The notes under the pieces are model-generated. The model was not told the DNA's origin and ran no database searches. It saw only the letters and a list, made by a program, of their open reading frames with translations. This document shows positions 31,814 through 44,408 of a DNA stretch of 64,000 bases, in pieces. Position 1 is the first letter of the stretch, and each line of letters opens with the position of its first letter. Source of the stretch: Periconia sp. R9002 (Eukaryota; Ascomycota; Dothideomycetes; Pleosporales; Periconiaceae); NCBI GenBank assembly GCA_023627715.1, contig JAMAHW010000040.1, forward strand, positions 1 through 64,000. Direction: 5' to 3'. Both the position numbers and the translations under genes were made by a program.

Positions 31814-32914
31814 CTACAACAAATCAATAAGATTCGCCCCAACCTGCGAATAATCAACTCCCCAGTATTTGACCGTCGTTTGCATGTAGAGGATTCCATC
31901 TTCAATCACTGACTGGCAAAAACGTCCTCCCGGAGTGAGCTCTTTGACGATGCGAAACTTGATTTCCCCCTCACTGACCACTTCTTCGAATCCCTCTCTC
32001 AACATGTCGTCGGTATCGAAGTTATTGGCTTCAAACGCATACGCAATCGCTTCAAAGTATGCTCTCACATAGGACCCAATGCGATCGTCCCATCCTTGTT
32101 CTTTGCTATGTTCTGGATCGGCCTTGAGGGTGGCGTATACTCCCAAGAAGTTTGGGTTGAGTTTGATGGCCGGATTTTTCAGGCACCTTGAGATCTTTGC
32201 TTCTATGTCCGTCTCCTGCTTCTCCCAGTACTTCTCGATCGAGACCCGAGCTTTGTATGAGAGGGGTAGAGACGAGTCTGCAGCATCTGACAGGGCACGA
32301 TCGAGGTACTGGAGAGCATCCATGTGGCAGACGCCCAGGTAATTCTCACCGAAGAGGATACGAAGAACGCCTTCTTTGACGTCACAGCCACTGAACGTAT
32401 ATTAGAACATTGAAGAGCTTAGCAATCAACTTGAGTGGGAGATAATACCTGTATTGAACCTTCCCGGTATCGTCCACACTCATCGTGAGGGTGTGTTTGG
32501 AGCACACCTTGTTCATCTCTTCTTTGGCGCCATGGCCATCCTCTTCCAAGAAGTATTTGATTTTGGAGACAGCCGAATCGACGTATCTGTTCCAAATGTT
32601 AGCGGATGACCACAATGGAAACATAATTTGCTAAGAAACTGGGAGAGATGAACCCGTTGATGCATGTGCCTGGTTCTTTCTGGGGATAAGCATCATCTTT
32701 GGCGTACACCCAGATAGCGTTGGGATTGATGTCAATCTTCCAGGGTATCCCCATGATTGCGGACAGATTCTCCTCATGTTTGGACACTTGCGGTTCCCAC
32801 TTGTCTCGCACTGATAGTGGTTAGCTATCAATAGATGCTTAATACTATGATAAGCGTACAGTCTCTACGGGCAACGAGGGGCAATTTCTCGGCCGGAGGT
32901 CGTATGGCAGCCAT
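31814..32914 (-). CDS. Fungal protein of unknown function
   Basis: Four exons on the minus strand, 32914-32860, 32810-32654, 32586-32449 and 32390-31814, give 927 nt and 308 residues, with introns of 49, 67 and 58 bp that all preserve phase. The second donor, GTTCAT, is weak, but the join (INGYVDSAV) is convincing. There is no signal peptide or membrane segment. Recurrent features are KWEPQVSKHEENLSAIMG, IWVYAKDD, SGCDVKEGVLRILFGE and VIEDGILYMQTT, which resemble a family of uncharacterised ascomycete proteins with alternating amphipathic strands and helices. I cannot assign a biochemical function. The gene is divergent from the unknown gene at 33493. Confidence 0.8.
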
Positions 32915-33492
32915 TGTAATGGATGAATTCAGAGACAAAACTTTGAAATGACAAGTGTTCAGGCAATGGCAAAGAAGAGGTTGTGAAGAAACGTATTGCG
33001 TGGACAGCATTGATTTATACCATCTTCCTGGCCTTCAGCTGAATGTACAGGGGTCTTCAACCCTTGATGGAAGAGCGAACGGCGACTCCGCAGTATATCA
33101 CGGATTGCATTTCATGTCAGGACGAAATTATGGTTGCTGTGCGTCAAGTCACAAAATGATAAGGAATACGGAGTAAGATGGATCGATATTTTTACCGGTT
33201 TTGCATTCGCTCTCAGGCCACGCTCGTGTTCTTATCGTTTTTATTGGGCGAAGGTGCGTGCTGACAGATGTAAATTTGAGGCCGACGTTCCCGACGTTTT
33301 ACCCGTATCCAATTTCAGTCCTTACACATCAGAAATGGAACGGAGAGGTAAGGAGATACGAAGGCTGAAGAGAATGAGGGAGGCGGGGAACACGAATGCG
33401 GCCCCCTCATTATCATAAAAACAACGAGCAGAACAGTGGACTCCTACCCTCCATCAGTTGTCCGCTCTCGCCGAAGAACTCAAACTACCAAC
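32915..33492. other. Intergenic, divergent promoter
   Basis: The 578-bp region lies between divergent starts at 32914 (minus) and 33493 (plus). It shows short open frames but none with coding support. Confidence 0.5.
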
Positions 33493-34657
33493 ATGGCGCT
33501 GTAAGTCATTTTCATTACATCAAGAATTCTGAACTGATTCCTGTCAGCCCAACTCGAATAAAAGTAGATATTCGGGACCAGTGGGAAAAGGAGGACTGCG
33601 ATCTTCAACGTGCTTTCCATCAGGTGCACACGATTGCTGGGTCTCAGGTCGAGTGCGTGCCAGATTGGCCAATGTTATGGAACGCACTCAAACGTCATTT
33701 TCCTGAAATGGGCACGTTCGTGCCGACTGTGGCATCTATAGTTGCAATCTGGTGCAATACCTTTTGCGAGTATGTAAATGATGACAGTAGTCACAAAGAC
33801 TGGGTCGAAAAAGTGGAGGACACCCTTTCACAGACCAACAGACTGAGAATCATTCTTAATGTGGGTAATAAGGAGCTTCCGAGTACGGTATGGGACGGAA
33901 AGGAAGGATTATTGTGGACGGAAGGAGAGCCTGCTTTCATCATCTTTCTGCCCAAGGCCGGCCCAACATTACCTTCGGCGATTGCCAACAGCCTTCGTCC
34001 AGAGATTCTGGCTTGCTTCGAGCCTACCTATGAAAACGCGATCAGTCAGATGCCGGAAACGTCTTTCACAAATGACTCTTGGTCCCACATTGATATAGAC
34101 AGCACAAGCGCGCCGATCCCCACTCAAGGAGACCTCGGCCGGTTCTCGAAGACAGCTGGAGGACGGCCAACCCTTACTTCCCTGCCGGACGTCAACGTTA
34201 TGGAAAGACCGGAGTTCATAATGATGAAACCCCCTTACCATCTGTCCATATCATCCAGTATCGCCACTCTGATCATCGAGTCCAGCCACCCACCAACATT
34301 GATTGTATTGGAGAAATACTTGACGAAGTGGACGAAAAGGGAGATGAACCATCGGAAACAGGTGAATGATTTCGTCCCTGATCAAAAATCTTATTAGAAT
34401 GCCAGAACAGGTTTCCAGAGATTGCGTACACTACAGCTGACAAAACATAGTTGCCCGGTGTCGTGATTACGCTGAAAGACTCGCCGTTCGGACTCGGTGT
34501 GGTATATGGTAGACTTGACATTCGGCTGCAGGAATCATCCTCGTATGTTTTGGCACCCACATTCATAGTGTCTTTCGTTCAAAGTATGCTGGGGTACGTG
34601 TTAACGCGGGAAGATAATGCATACTGGGCATTTAGGAAGGACACTTCTTTCCAGTGA
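33493..34657 (+). CDS. Fungal protein of unknown function
   Basis: Three exons, 33493-33500 (only eight coding bases), 33548-34361 and 34451-34657, give 1029 nt and 342 residues. The introns (47 and 89 bp) have GTAAGT and GTGAAT donors and restore phase exactly. The ATG at 33493 is preferred over an in-frame ATG at 33396 because the latter would read through the first intron. The product begins MALPTRIKVDIRDQW and is hydrophilic to moderately hydrophobic, with a Pro/Ser/Thr-rich middle region and a C-terminal beta-rich segment (LPGVVITLKDSPFGLGVVYG). No known motif is recognised. A short coding first exon in front of a large exon is common in fungal genes. Confidence 0.72.
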
Positions 34658-35311
34658 ATAACTTTGGTTCAATGAGGACGTTGCGATAGTATCAAATAGG
34701 CTGTGTGAACGACTAGATACTGCGAGTGACTTATTTAGAATCAGCGGAAGTTTCAAACTGCGAGTGACATGTGCATCTCTGCATACAGCGTGTGTTTGCA
34801 GCTAACAACCTTCTGAAGATACAAAGGACAGCATTTACGCCCAATTTTCAATTACGCATCTCAAGGTTTACATTCATTACCGGGGCCAATTCGAATTGCT
34901 AACCGGTACGAAACGGGCATTTTCAGCATACTTGCTGGAGTCTGAAGCATTTCACGTTGAATGAGGTGGAAATTTAAACTGTGAGCCCACTTAACGGTAC
35001 ACAATCCGAAACCGTGATCTGAAAACTCGATATATGTAGGTATATTACCTGCAATGTCCGTCCTGGACGAGGACGTTATTTCTATTTTGTATTTTTCCCT
35101 GCCTGTGTTGATACCCAGGGTAGCAATACTCCGCGATGATTTGTTGTTACAATTCATTACCCCGCAATGGCTCAGCTATAACACAAATCGCAAATTCTCT
35201 TAGCCTTGCACTCGTCTACGTGTTAGCACGATCTTTTATGAATCGAATCATCTAGTTACTAACAATTGCTGTGCTTGGTATTCTTAATTATCTGTTGTTT
35301 AAAGGTCAGGA
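34658..35311. other. Intergenic with an inverted copy of the dispersed repeat
   Basis: No gene is supported. The minus-strand copy 3 of the dispersed repeat lies at about 35098-35156 (listed separately). The remainder probably holds the promoter of the ankyrin gene. Confidence 0.5.
35098..35156 (-). repeat. Dispersed repeat, copy 3 (inverted)
   Basis: On the plus strand it reads CCTGTGTTGATACCCAGGGT then AGCAATACTCCGCGATGATT, matching the reverse complement of the copies at 29226 and 44843 with scattered, mostly transition differences. Confidence 0.65.
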
Positions 35312-38300
35312 ATGATGGTATCTCGAGTCTGGAACATTGCCTTTGTCATCTGCTTGGCCGGCAGCGCGGCAGCTGATGAGGGGGATGATTTCTCGAATAA
35401 TCTCTTCTCTGACCTAGCGCCGTGCGTCCCTATCTGAATCCAGCTACTGACGTTATGCTAATTGCTATTCCAGATTACTGGCGCTCTTTGGGGAACAGTT
35501 TGCGAAGCAATTCATGAGTCAGTCGCTAGGATGGGCAGACAATATCATCTTTGCGATGGCACCATTGGGAATCCTCACAGCGATTGTCGGAGCCATTCGA
35601 GTTGGAGGACCTGCATGGCTCAAAGCCATTATTGGTCGAGCCAGAGAAAATCGCGCCGTTGCAGAGGCAGAGCTGATGTCTTCGACTTCGGAAGAGGTTT
35701 GCGAGCTCTGGAACCGCCAGCAGGTTGTTCGGGTAATGGGATCGGCACCTATCCGCCAACTGGTTGTGCTGGTACCTCCTGTAGATCGAGATTTGACTGC
35801 GCAAGCTCCAGCTCGCCGCCAATCATCTCCGGATATCGAGCTCGGTGCCTCGACCGGCGAAGCCGGCGGACAATCAGATGAAGAAATTGAATGGTCGACC
35901 TTGGACAAAGCAGTAGCAACCGGATATCTTGAAACTTATGGTTAGTCACCTTGGTCCCGACCGTTGCGCGGGAAATTATAACTTGTGAGTGCAGACCCGA
36001 GTCCCCTTCGATATTTGTTCGGTAGAGGTAAGTATGATCATCGCCTGTTCCGATAAACTCGTGCATTTTGACAAGGAGGAATTAAAATTAACTTAGTTTC
36101 CTGTCTGGGGTTTGGCGGATCGCGACGAGGCATTTCACAGCCTACCGAACCGCGACCCATGCCTGATACCTCGAAGTATATTGTCGTCCAGACAGATATA
36201 CAACGGGCTCCGAATATACTCCTCAATCTTTACAATGTTGCTGATCGACGAGAATTATACGCTGTAGCAGCTATTGGAGTTATCCTCCAGCTTGGAGTTC
36301 TCGTATATTCTGGCTTCATCACTTATCACCCTCGACTGAGCTTTCGAAAAGATGGAAACCCAATCCAAAGCTATGCATATCCTCTCACCTCAGCAGGGAC
36401 TATGATTCTGGTGGTTGGAATGCTTCTCTGTGCTCATGTTGTTGAAGGTAGTACAGTGGAAAGATGGTATCGCCCAACGAATGGGATGAAAGCACGTGTG
36501 CTCTGGCTGCAGCAGTCCGGCACAGTCAATGACCAGTCCTTTGAGTCCTTCGCGACATTTGCGAGAGATGAGACCTCCGTCTTGGTGGCGTCGTCCAGGA
36601 ATGATGTGCAAGCCGATGATACAAACGGGGACGTTCAAGAGAAGGCTAGTGATAAAGACGGAGCGAACAGTCCAGCACTAAAAAACTATGACCCAAGTAC
36701 CTCGTTAGAAGTGCTGGCAGTTGTCGGCACTCTTATCAGTGTCATTGGATTCATAATCCAATTTGTTGGACTGCGTGGAATGCATTGGTCTGCCACAATT
36801 ACACAACTGGGGGCAACCTTGGTAATGACTATTCTCAGAGCTTGGGTACGGCGAGGACTCTCACGACAACCCGTTTCCCAACGCCTTCCTTCTCGATTCG
36901 AAATTGATTGGTTGGCGACACGAATGGGCAAACCTTCTAGTATTCCATGGCCAGATTCGAAGGAGAGAGATGGCACAGGAGAAAAAGCAGAATTTGATCA
37001 GTCGGATCAATTCTGGGGCGATAATTGCTTGCACCGAGATATCATGCCAGGCAAAATTGCTCCTACAGGCGTCGCGGACTCCGATGACGAGAAGCATCAG
37101 TTGCAGAAGTTCGTGAATATCAGAAAGAAGCTTTGCCAACTTACTCTGTGGCCTGGAGAAGCATCTGGGGAAGCAATCTCTGTTGCGCAAGCCATCGAAG
37201 TGGTTTTGAACACGCTATATCCGGAGTCACCGGCAGTGTCTGAAGAAGGTGATTTAAGCCTCATGATGAGCAGTGATCAGAAAATCGAAATTCCCTGCTT
37301 GATAAGAGAAGGGAAATGGAGTGTGAATGCCCTAGATATCGAAGCAGTCCTCTCTCTGTGGCTCTACTCTGTCCATAAGAAAGAACACAGAGCACGCACT
37401 AAAGTCGATCTTGTATCTGAGAGAGAAGATAATTGGCTACGGCGGAAGGAAGCCCTTGCGCAAAGGAGTCTCCGCTACCTTGGACAATACAATCCAACTT
37501 TGCACCGAGACTTGAAATGGTGGATTCCAGGGGGAAATGTCAAAGTTTTGAAGGAGACATCCGAATCTTCTGAAGACCATGAAGCGATGAAAATTGCACA
37601 GCATAGAATTGTGAACCTTGCAGCAACAAGGTTCTCTACAAACGACAAGGATGACGTGACTTTTGAGGTTAAAGAATTACCAGACTACATACCACTAGGT
37701 TCGTCGGTTGAGTCAAGTGATTCGTCCGAAACACAGGGACTTCTGGCTGCTGTGTCCCAGGCCCCGATGAAGCTCGTATACGCCCAAGAAATCTTCTCCG
37801 CTCTCATGCAAAGTATTTGGAAGGCAATGGTGGGCAGTTTACCAGGAGAAAGCGTCGTGCATGTAGACGAACGAGACACTGGAGAGACCTGTTATACACT
37901 TGAAAATCCAACATTATCGAAATTAGTGCATGATATCAAAGACACAAAACTAGGAACTGTGGAAGACATACTCCTGAGCATTATTCCCAGCCTGAGCACA
38001 GTCGGACAGCTTCCTGTCCCTCGCGGAATCATTGAATTTGCACGGAAGCGTGCGGAAAAGCCAGAGCGCCTTGGACGCTGGGAAGAGGTTGAACGTATAT
38101 ACATCTGGCTTCTTCATCAATTATCAAGCTTTCCAAAAGACAGCGACATAGCGGTGGAGAGTACTGTGGTATGGGTGGAGTACTTGAGGATGTATCTTGC
38201 AAGACCTGACCTGGATGAGAATCTACAGCAGCTTGCGAGAGAGGATATCAGGAAAGCCCTGCTGGACCCGAAGGCTGACGATATTATGACAAAGACAATT

Positions 38301-39392
38301 TTGGGTATGTACAACCTACAGGGACGATCATTAGACTGGGATTTGCAGCAGGTGGGCGAGAAGGATCTCTCAGCAACTGCGGCAAACATCGAACACATGT
38401 CGTTTTATGAAATAAGCAGAAATTTTCGGTTTATCGGCGTCCACGAGAGAGTGTGCTTCACCGCCACCAGCCCTTCTGATTTAAATGACCCAGATTCATC
38501 GGACGTGTTTGGATGGACACCGCTCCACTACGCGACAGCACTTGAAAGAGAATATTATGTTCGACGTTTGTCCAATATAGCAGATATCAACGCTCAGAAC
38601 TTAATGGGGTGGACGGCATTGCATTACGCTGCCGAACGATGTGGCCTCGCCATTCTTGGACCGTTGCTCGATGGTGGGGCAGACGTCAATGTACAAGCAA
38701 GGGATGGAATTGCACCTCTGCACATTGCGGCAATGCGCGGCAACGTGGAAGCTGCGAAAGCTTTGGTTGAAGCTGGAGCTGATATGAATGTGCTTGACGC
38801 ATCACGGTATACGCCACTCCACTGGGCTGCATTTCGCGGACATGCGGAAATTGTTCGATACCTCGGTAAAGAAGGAGCAAATGCCAAGTTACGCATAAAT
38901 TCTGGGGAGACAATCCTGCATCTGGCCGCACGCCATGGACATGAGGCAGTATTGATAATGTCAATTGAAGTTGGGGCAGACCTGAATGCCAGGAATAGAG
39001 ACGGGTTCACACCCCTACATGTTGCAGCAAGTTATGAACAGGTGGGGGTAATCCAATCCTTGGTCGACCTGGGAGCAGAAACTGAGGCCAAGGATGGGAT
39101 TGTTGAATGGACGCCGTTGTTCAGGGCAGTGAACCACGGGTATGTGGAAGCCGTGAAGCGTCTTGTTCAGTTAGGAGCAAACGTGAATGCCACAGATCAA
39201 AGCGGAATGACACCCTTACACTGGGCAGCGTATGACCAATCAGTGGCGGTAGTCAAAGTTTTGATTGAGCTGGGAGCGGACGTGAATGCCAGAGAAAAAA
39301 ATGGAAAAACACCATTAGATCAAGTTAAAGGGCGTCGAGAAGTATTTGATTTACTGGTCGATCATGGAGCAAAAGAGGGTTCTATTCCATAA
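35312..39392 (+). CDS. Large ankyrin-repeat membrane protein
   Basis: Four exons, 35312-35421, 35474-35940, 35995-36027 and 36097-39392, give 3906 nt and 1301 residues. All three introns (52, 54 and 69 bp) are GT-AG and in phase, and the 33-bp third exon (DPSPLRYLFGR) is supported by frame. An N-terminal hydrophobic segment could be a signal peptide. It is followed by a membrane-like region (FAMAPLGILTAIVGAIRVGG), further helices near residues 230-340 (VIGFIIQFVGLRG among them), a long helical middle, and about nine ankyrin repeats from residue about 1005 to the end (GWTPLHYA, ADVNVQARDGIAPLHIAA, SGMTPLHWAA and others). The N-terminal block FSDLAPLLALFGEQFAKQF is shared by a large family of fungal ankyrin proteins of unknown role. 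Ankyrins mediate protein contacts, so a membrane-tethered scaffold or sensor is plausible. Confidence 0.88.
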
Positions 39393-40515
39393 AGAACAAG
39401 ATATCGTAGATGTAAATAATCTTGTTAATGGTTTACTTGCGTGCTATGGGAGGTCAAGAATCTTGACAATCTACATAAAATTACCGAGCCCTTTGACTAC
39501 CTGAACTCGACGTAATAGCGCAAACATTTTAGTGGTAGTCAGAGTGTAAGGCCAGTTTGCAGTTGAGCCGCAGTACTTAAAGAATGAATACAGGATATAA
39601 CGGTATACCGTTCGTTAGCGGCGTTGATACCAGGACCTTCTCTCCGCATTTCCAGCAGCCTTCCCCACAAAAGACAACAGTAGGAAGCCCGAGGCTTACA
39701 CTCACTGCGGCTGCTGCCAGTCGACCCAACCAATTTCCATGTGCGCGGACTACAGCCACACCAACCAACTTGTCCAATAACTCTTTCCAGCTATCAATCG
39801 CCACTAATCTCAGACGCAGTTGTCCCCTAACCTAATAGACTTGCAAGTCGAATACGTTAAACCCCTGTACCTTTCTAGATAGCTTAAAGCTTTGTTACAG
39901 GAGAGAGAGTACTTTCTGCAGATCTTTTGCGAGATAAGGCGCATTATTAATGACCGCTTTCGGCAAGGAAATCTTGGCGTCGGCTCTCAAACGAAGATAG
40001 ACAACAAGATTCATTCCATCTGCACAGACATAGGCCTTACATCCAAACGGACCTCGATTTTCAATCCACCAACCGCAATGCAATGTGTCTCCTCCGTACG
40101 TCGTATTACGCATGCATTGGAAATACGCACGATCACAAATACCATCCATCCCAACCCAATCCTCTCGCCTACTTGTAACAAGGCAAAGACCCTGAATCCG
40201 CCCCCATCGCATTTGCACTTGCTTACCGTGCTTATTCAGACTTCTTGGGATGCATCCAAGGACGCCCGTCCAATCACCCACCCCCGCCAAGATCTATTGT
40301 CGCGAATCCATGGCCTCGGCGTTGAGCCCCTCGTAAAGTACATGGGAGCTAAATACCTACCATGGCCGCAGCATGTGCGTTGCGTTGCGTTGCACTGAGC
40401 TCTTTGCTGCCTACGAGCTTGTGCGTTGTGTGCTGGTGCAGATCGAGAGGAGTCCAAGACCGAGTCGACCCGGCACACTTAATAAAAAGGATTTGATTTC
40501 TTGAGCATCGGAATC
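39393..40515. other. Intergenic
   Basis: A 1.1-kb gap. It contains a perfect 14-bp palindrome AACGGTATACCGTT at 39599-39612. A 168-codon plus-strand frame (39892-40398) lacks recognisable domains and protein-like composition and is not annotated. The right part is the LtrA gene promoter. Confidence 0.5.
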
Positions 40516-42670
40516 ATGGCGTCGACGACCTCCCAGACACAGCTCGAAAGCGGAGCTACCACAGGCGTCGCGACGCCCGCGACAGCGACGAATGCGCACG
40601 ACGGCCACCATCACCACCACCTCCACCACAGCGGCCGGCGTCTGCGCCAGCTGCTGCGGCCAGACGGGAAGAAAGTGCACATTGCGAGTTCGCCCGAGGA
40701 AGCCAATATCCTACGCAAGACGCTCACACGGGACGAAAAAGAAGACGACTTTGACCTGGTGATTCATGGCTCGCCCGAACATGTATGCGCTTCCACCTTC
40801 TAGCCGCTGTGATCTGAGACGGTAACTGATATTGGTGCTCGGCAGCTTGAAGCCCTCCGCCACTCGCACCAACACCATGCCGACCGCCACGAGCAGCTCA
40901 AAGCCCAGCACGGCGACCTCGCGACCGAGTTTGAGCGCGTAATCCGCGAGCTCGATGCCCTCTCCCAGGAGCTGCATGTGGTGTCCGAGCACGCGGTCCA
41001 GCTCGACGCAAACTTCTCCAAATACGGATACTCGGCGCACCTGCGCACCAAGGACTCGGCACCTGCTAGCGGCGCCGCATCGACGCACTCCTCCGATACA
41101 ATGTTCGACAAGGATCTTTGGGCTGCTGAACGCAAGCTGGGCAACACCATGCGCGTGTACCAGAAGCCTGTGGTGCGGCAGTACTTCCACAGGGGGCTGT
41201 TGTGGCGCGCCCGCGAGCAGCAGGAAGTGCAGAGCTTCGAGCTGTTTGTCGACTTGATGTACGTCGGTATCATCGCTTTGACGGGTGATGCTGCGGCCGA
41301 GCATCCGACGGGCGAGTCATTGCTGCACTTCTGTATCGTGTTCATCATGGGGTGGAAGTTTTGGAGCGACATTGGACTGCTGATTTCGTGGTTTGATTCG
41401 GACGATATCCTGCGTCGCTGTAGTGTGTTGTTTATACTGACTTGTCTGCTGGGGTTTACGACCAACATCCTGGATGCCTTCAAGCATACCTATGTACCGC
41501 TTGTTGCGTTTTACCTCGCGGCGAGATTGTACACTGGCCTCTCGCTCCTATGGTATGCGTACGACATCCCCATGGTGCGTTCTAGCATGATCGGCCACGG
41601 CGTCATGAATATCATTCCCGCAGCCTTTTGGATCGGCAGCATCTACGTCGAGGAGCCGGACAGGCAGGGTCTTATTTGGATTGCACTATTCCTTGACACC
41701 TTTGGCTCCATGCTCATGGTTCTGGCACAACGGCCGGACCTATGGCTCCGCAGCCGCAAGGCCATCGACTGGATCAGACAGCACTTCGAGTTCTTCCCCG
41801 GCGCCAACATTGAACACCGCATCGAGCGTACCGGCGCGTTCGTCACACTTGTGTTTGGCTCCTGTGTGCTTGGTTTGTTGTACCAGAGCAGCAAGGAGTT
41901 TGGCATCAATGCGTTCTTTGGGAAGGCGGTGCTCGGCTTGATCCAGGCGTTTACGTTCAACTGGCTGTACTTTGAGATTGACTCGTTCAATCTGCACACG
42001 CATGCAATCCGGCGGTCCGTTCCAGCTGGTAAGTCCTCGTTGCTTGCAAAGTGTAATTTGTTTCCGGGACTGACGCTCCGTAGCCATGGTCTGGATCTCC
42101 ATCCACCTCCCCTTCATCATGGCCTTTGTGCTCTCGGCCTCCGCTCTTGCATTCCTCGTCCGCGCTCACGACTGCCCGGACGCCCCTGTAGAATCTCTCT
42201 ACGAGACATTCATCCCGCGCTCGGAAGAGCACATTAGTGATGGCCTACGCTGGTACTATTGCGGCGGGCTGGGCATCGCGCTTCTCTGTATGGCCATTAT
42301 CGCCTTTAGCCACGAGCACAAAAAAATTCCGCACATGCGGCTCCGCAAGAACTGGCGACTAATCTTCCGTGTGCTCGTCTCGATCGCCATCATCCTGCTC
42401 CCGCTGGCTCACCTCAATTCGCTCGATCTGATCGGCACTACAACAGGGCTCGTCCTCGCCGTGCTGGCGGCCGAGATCCTAGGCGCGAGTTGTGTAGGCG
42501 ACAGTTTACTGTGGGACAACAAGTGCAAGCGGGGATGCACGCAGTATGATGGCCAATGTGAGGCACGCAAGTCGGAGTTGCAGGAGGCGGTGATGGAGGG
42601 GCGTGTCGTGAATGTGGAGGAGTTGGCGAAGAGAGAGAAGGAGGTTAGAGGCGTGGCGGCGACGGTGTAG
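40516..42670 (+). CDS. LtrA-family (low temperature requirement A) membrane protein
   Basis: Three exons, 40516-40782, 40846-42028 and 42084-42670 (introns of 63 and 55 bp), give 2037 nt and 678 residues. The start is the ATG at 40516; the frame upstream begins only with TTG. The N-terminus is His-rich (HHHHHLHHS, about residues 35-43) and is followed by a coiled-coil-like segment (LKAQHGDLATEFERVIREL). The membrane domain begins at VQSFELFVDLMYVGIIALTGD, the signature of bacterial LtrA proteins, and continues through about ten hydrophobic helices to WYYCGGLGIALL and FRVLVSIAIILLPL. LtrA was named from a cold-growth phenotype in Listeria; the molecular function is not established. High GC content in this gene contrasts with its AT-rich surroundings. 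Confidence 0.9.
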
Positions 42671-43138
42671 GTCGGGCCACTCGATGCGTGTTATGCGATT
42701 GGATACGATATTATATATATTATTGGTGGCTTTTATATATTGTAGGGCCACCCTAAACCTCTAAAAAAGATTAAAATAGCCTTTTTTTTATGCCTTGATT
42801 AGGGAGAGATAGAGCCTAATCCACCTTTATCCAATAAGGCTATTTCCCTAAGTTATAATATTATCTAAATGCAGTGGAAATGCTTAGATACTATTGGATT
42901 TTAGAGTGGAATACCCATGTTTCAAATGTCTCTACCATCACTGGGATCCCAAAGTCTTGCTCAAGTTTCAGCACTTCCAGGTACCAGATTGGTCACTCTG
43001 ACTCAGAAAAGCCATCAGAAACGGTTTAATTGGAACATATGAATTTGCTGTACGCCCGAAAGACCCATATGTACAGAGGAAATACGCTATAAATAAAAGT
43101 GAACATAATTGATTGACAATTTCGCCTCAGCTTTCACT
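42671..43138. other. Intergenic between convergent genes
   Basis: An AT-rich 468-bp gap between the 3' ends of the LtrA and nuclease-like genes, with A- and T-runs that may act as poly-A signals. No gene is supported. Confidence 0.5.
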
Positions 43139-44408
43139 CTACTTGAGACCAACAAAATCGCACAGAATGTACTGGGTGTTTGAAACCCCGTTCACACCCC
43201 CAACTTGACACCAATCGCCCGCGATGCCCTTGTCCTTGGAACTCCACGCGATATCCCCGTCTGCGAAGCTGATGTCGAAAAATGACACTGCATTGGTGTA
43301 CGTGAATGTCACCTCTGTGCCCATATCACCGTGACCGAACACATAGAGCGTCTTCGGCAAACCCTTGACTTCTAGTTGTTTCTTGTCCCCAAAGGCGCCG
43401 GCAATCTTTCCCTTGGAAGTTTCTTTGGTTCCGTTGACTTCAAACACCTCGATCTCGGCAGCGGTATTTCCGTTTCGGAAGATTTTGACACGGTACTGCA
43501 GGATTTCGGATTTCCCGGTGAGTGCGTAGCGGTTGTTGGTCTCGTAGTTGTAAGGTTGATCCAAAGAACCTGCCTTGTTGCCATTCAACTGTAGTTTGGT
43601 CATATGGTACTGTTGTCCATCATTTGCACAGTTCGGGTTAGGTTTGCAGTAAGGGACCAGCCTAGTTAAGGGTTAGCCATATCCGAGGCAGCAACCGTGT
43701 TTGTATTGATGCCTCACTTGTCTTGATCAGCCTGCGAGAGGCCATCATCGCCGTCAATAATCCAGCCCACTTTGAACGTGTCTCCGTCTTTCATTTCGCC
43801 GTCGCATGTCCGTGTTCCGGCCAAGCTGCCTCCTTTTTTCCAGTCGCCGGTTGCTTTTCTGAACTGACCGAACTGAGAACCGCCACCTGAAAGTTGTCAG
43901 TCAATGTGACTATCATGAACCTCAAGAAGAACATACTCCCGTTTTGTGACCCGTTGATGCACCTCAATGAGTTTCTAACCTTTCCCTCTTGAAACTCAGT
44001 CTGCTTGAAAGCATTCATAGGAAACTCATCGCACTGCAGCGGCTTGGGGGCCAGGTCGTCAGACTGTCTGTCCCAAAACCTTTGGCCAAAAGGTTTCAAT
44101 TTGCACAACGTAGAGCTTGCCGAGGTCGTGCAGCCCGAGTGTACCCGGTTGTCTACAGGGCTGCTGCCCCAAGCAAACTGCGCATTCCCTTTGTTCACGC
44201 AGTTGATGTAGTAGCATGCGTTGTTACAAGCACCAGCAGCATTCTTGCACTTGAACCTGAATGTCCCACAGTCTCGAGGTGCGCGCTTAAAGATGGCACT
44301 TGGGTCTGGTAGAGGCGAGAAGCGTTCGACTCCTTCTGGGTCGGCAGGCAAGGCAGATGTCTGGGTTGCCCAGAGAAGGGGTAGGAGAGGTGCGTAAAAA
44401 AGCTTCAT
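43139..44408 (-). CDS. Secreted NucA/NucB-type nuclease-like protein
   Basis: Three exons on the minus strand, 44408-43937, 43886-43718 and 43661-43139 (introns of 50 and 56 bp), give 1164 nt and 387 residues. The N-terminus MKLFYAPLLPLLWATQTSAL is a clear signal peptide, and FKR-A at about residue 42 is a Kex2-like processing site. Eight Cys before residue 120 suggest disulfides. The middle carries CDEFPMNAF and, after about 20 residues, SLRCINGSQNGS, matching the CDEYP...VxxxEN/QNxxQGG layout of the DNase NucA/NucB domain. The acidic Asp-Glu pair is expected to bind metal. The C-terminal 150 residues form a Cys-poor, beta-rich region I do not recognise. An extracellular DNase, for nutrition, competition or degradation of host DNA, is plausible but unproven. 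Confidence 0.78.

Noticed and set aside
33134..33418. 94-codon plus-strand frame upstream of the unknown gene
   Set aside because: Low-complexity, basic composition, no homologous features, and it lies in a divergent promoter.
39892..40398. 168-codon plus-strand frame
   Set aside because: No recognisable domain, biased composition, and an opposite-strand frame of similar length; probably chance in a promoter region.
40711..41483. Two long minus-strand frames (197 and 227 codons)
   Set aside because: Both are antisense to the GC-rich LtrA gene, which has clear family signatures and splice phase.
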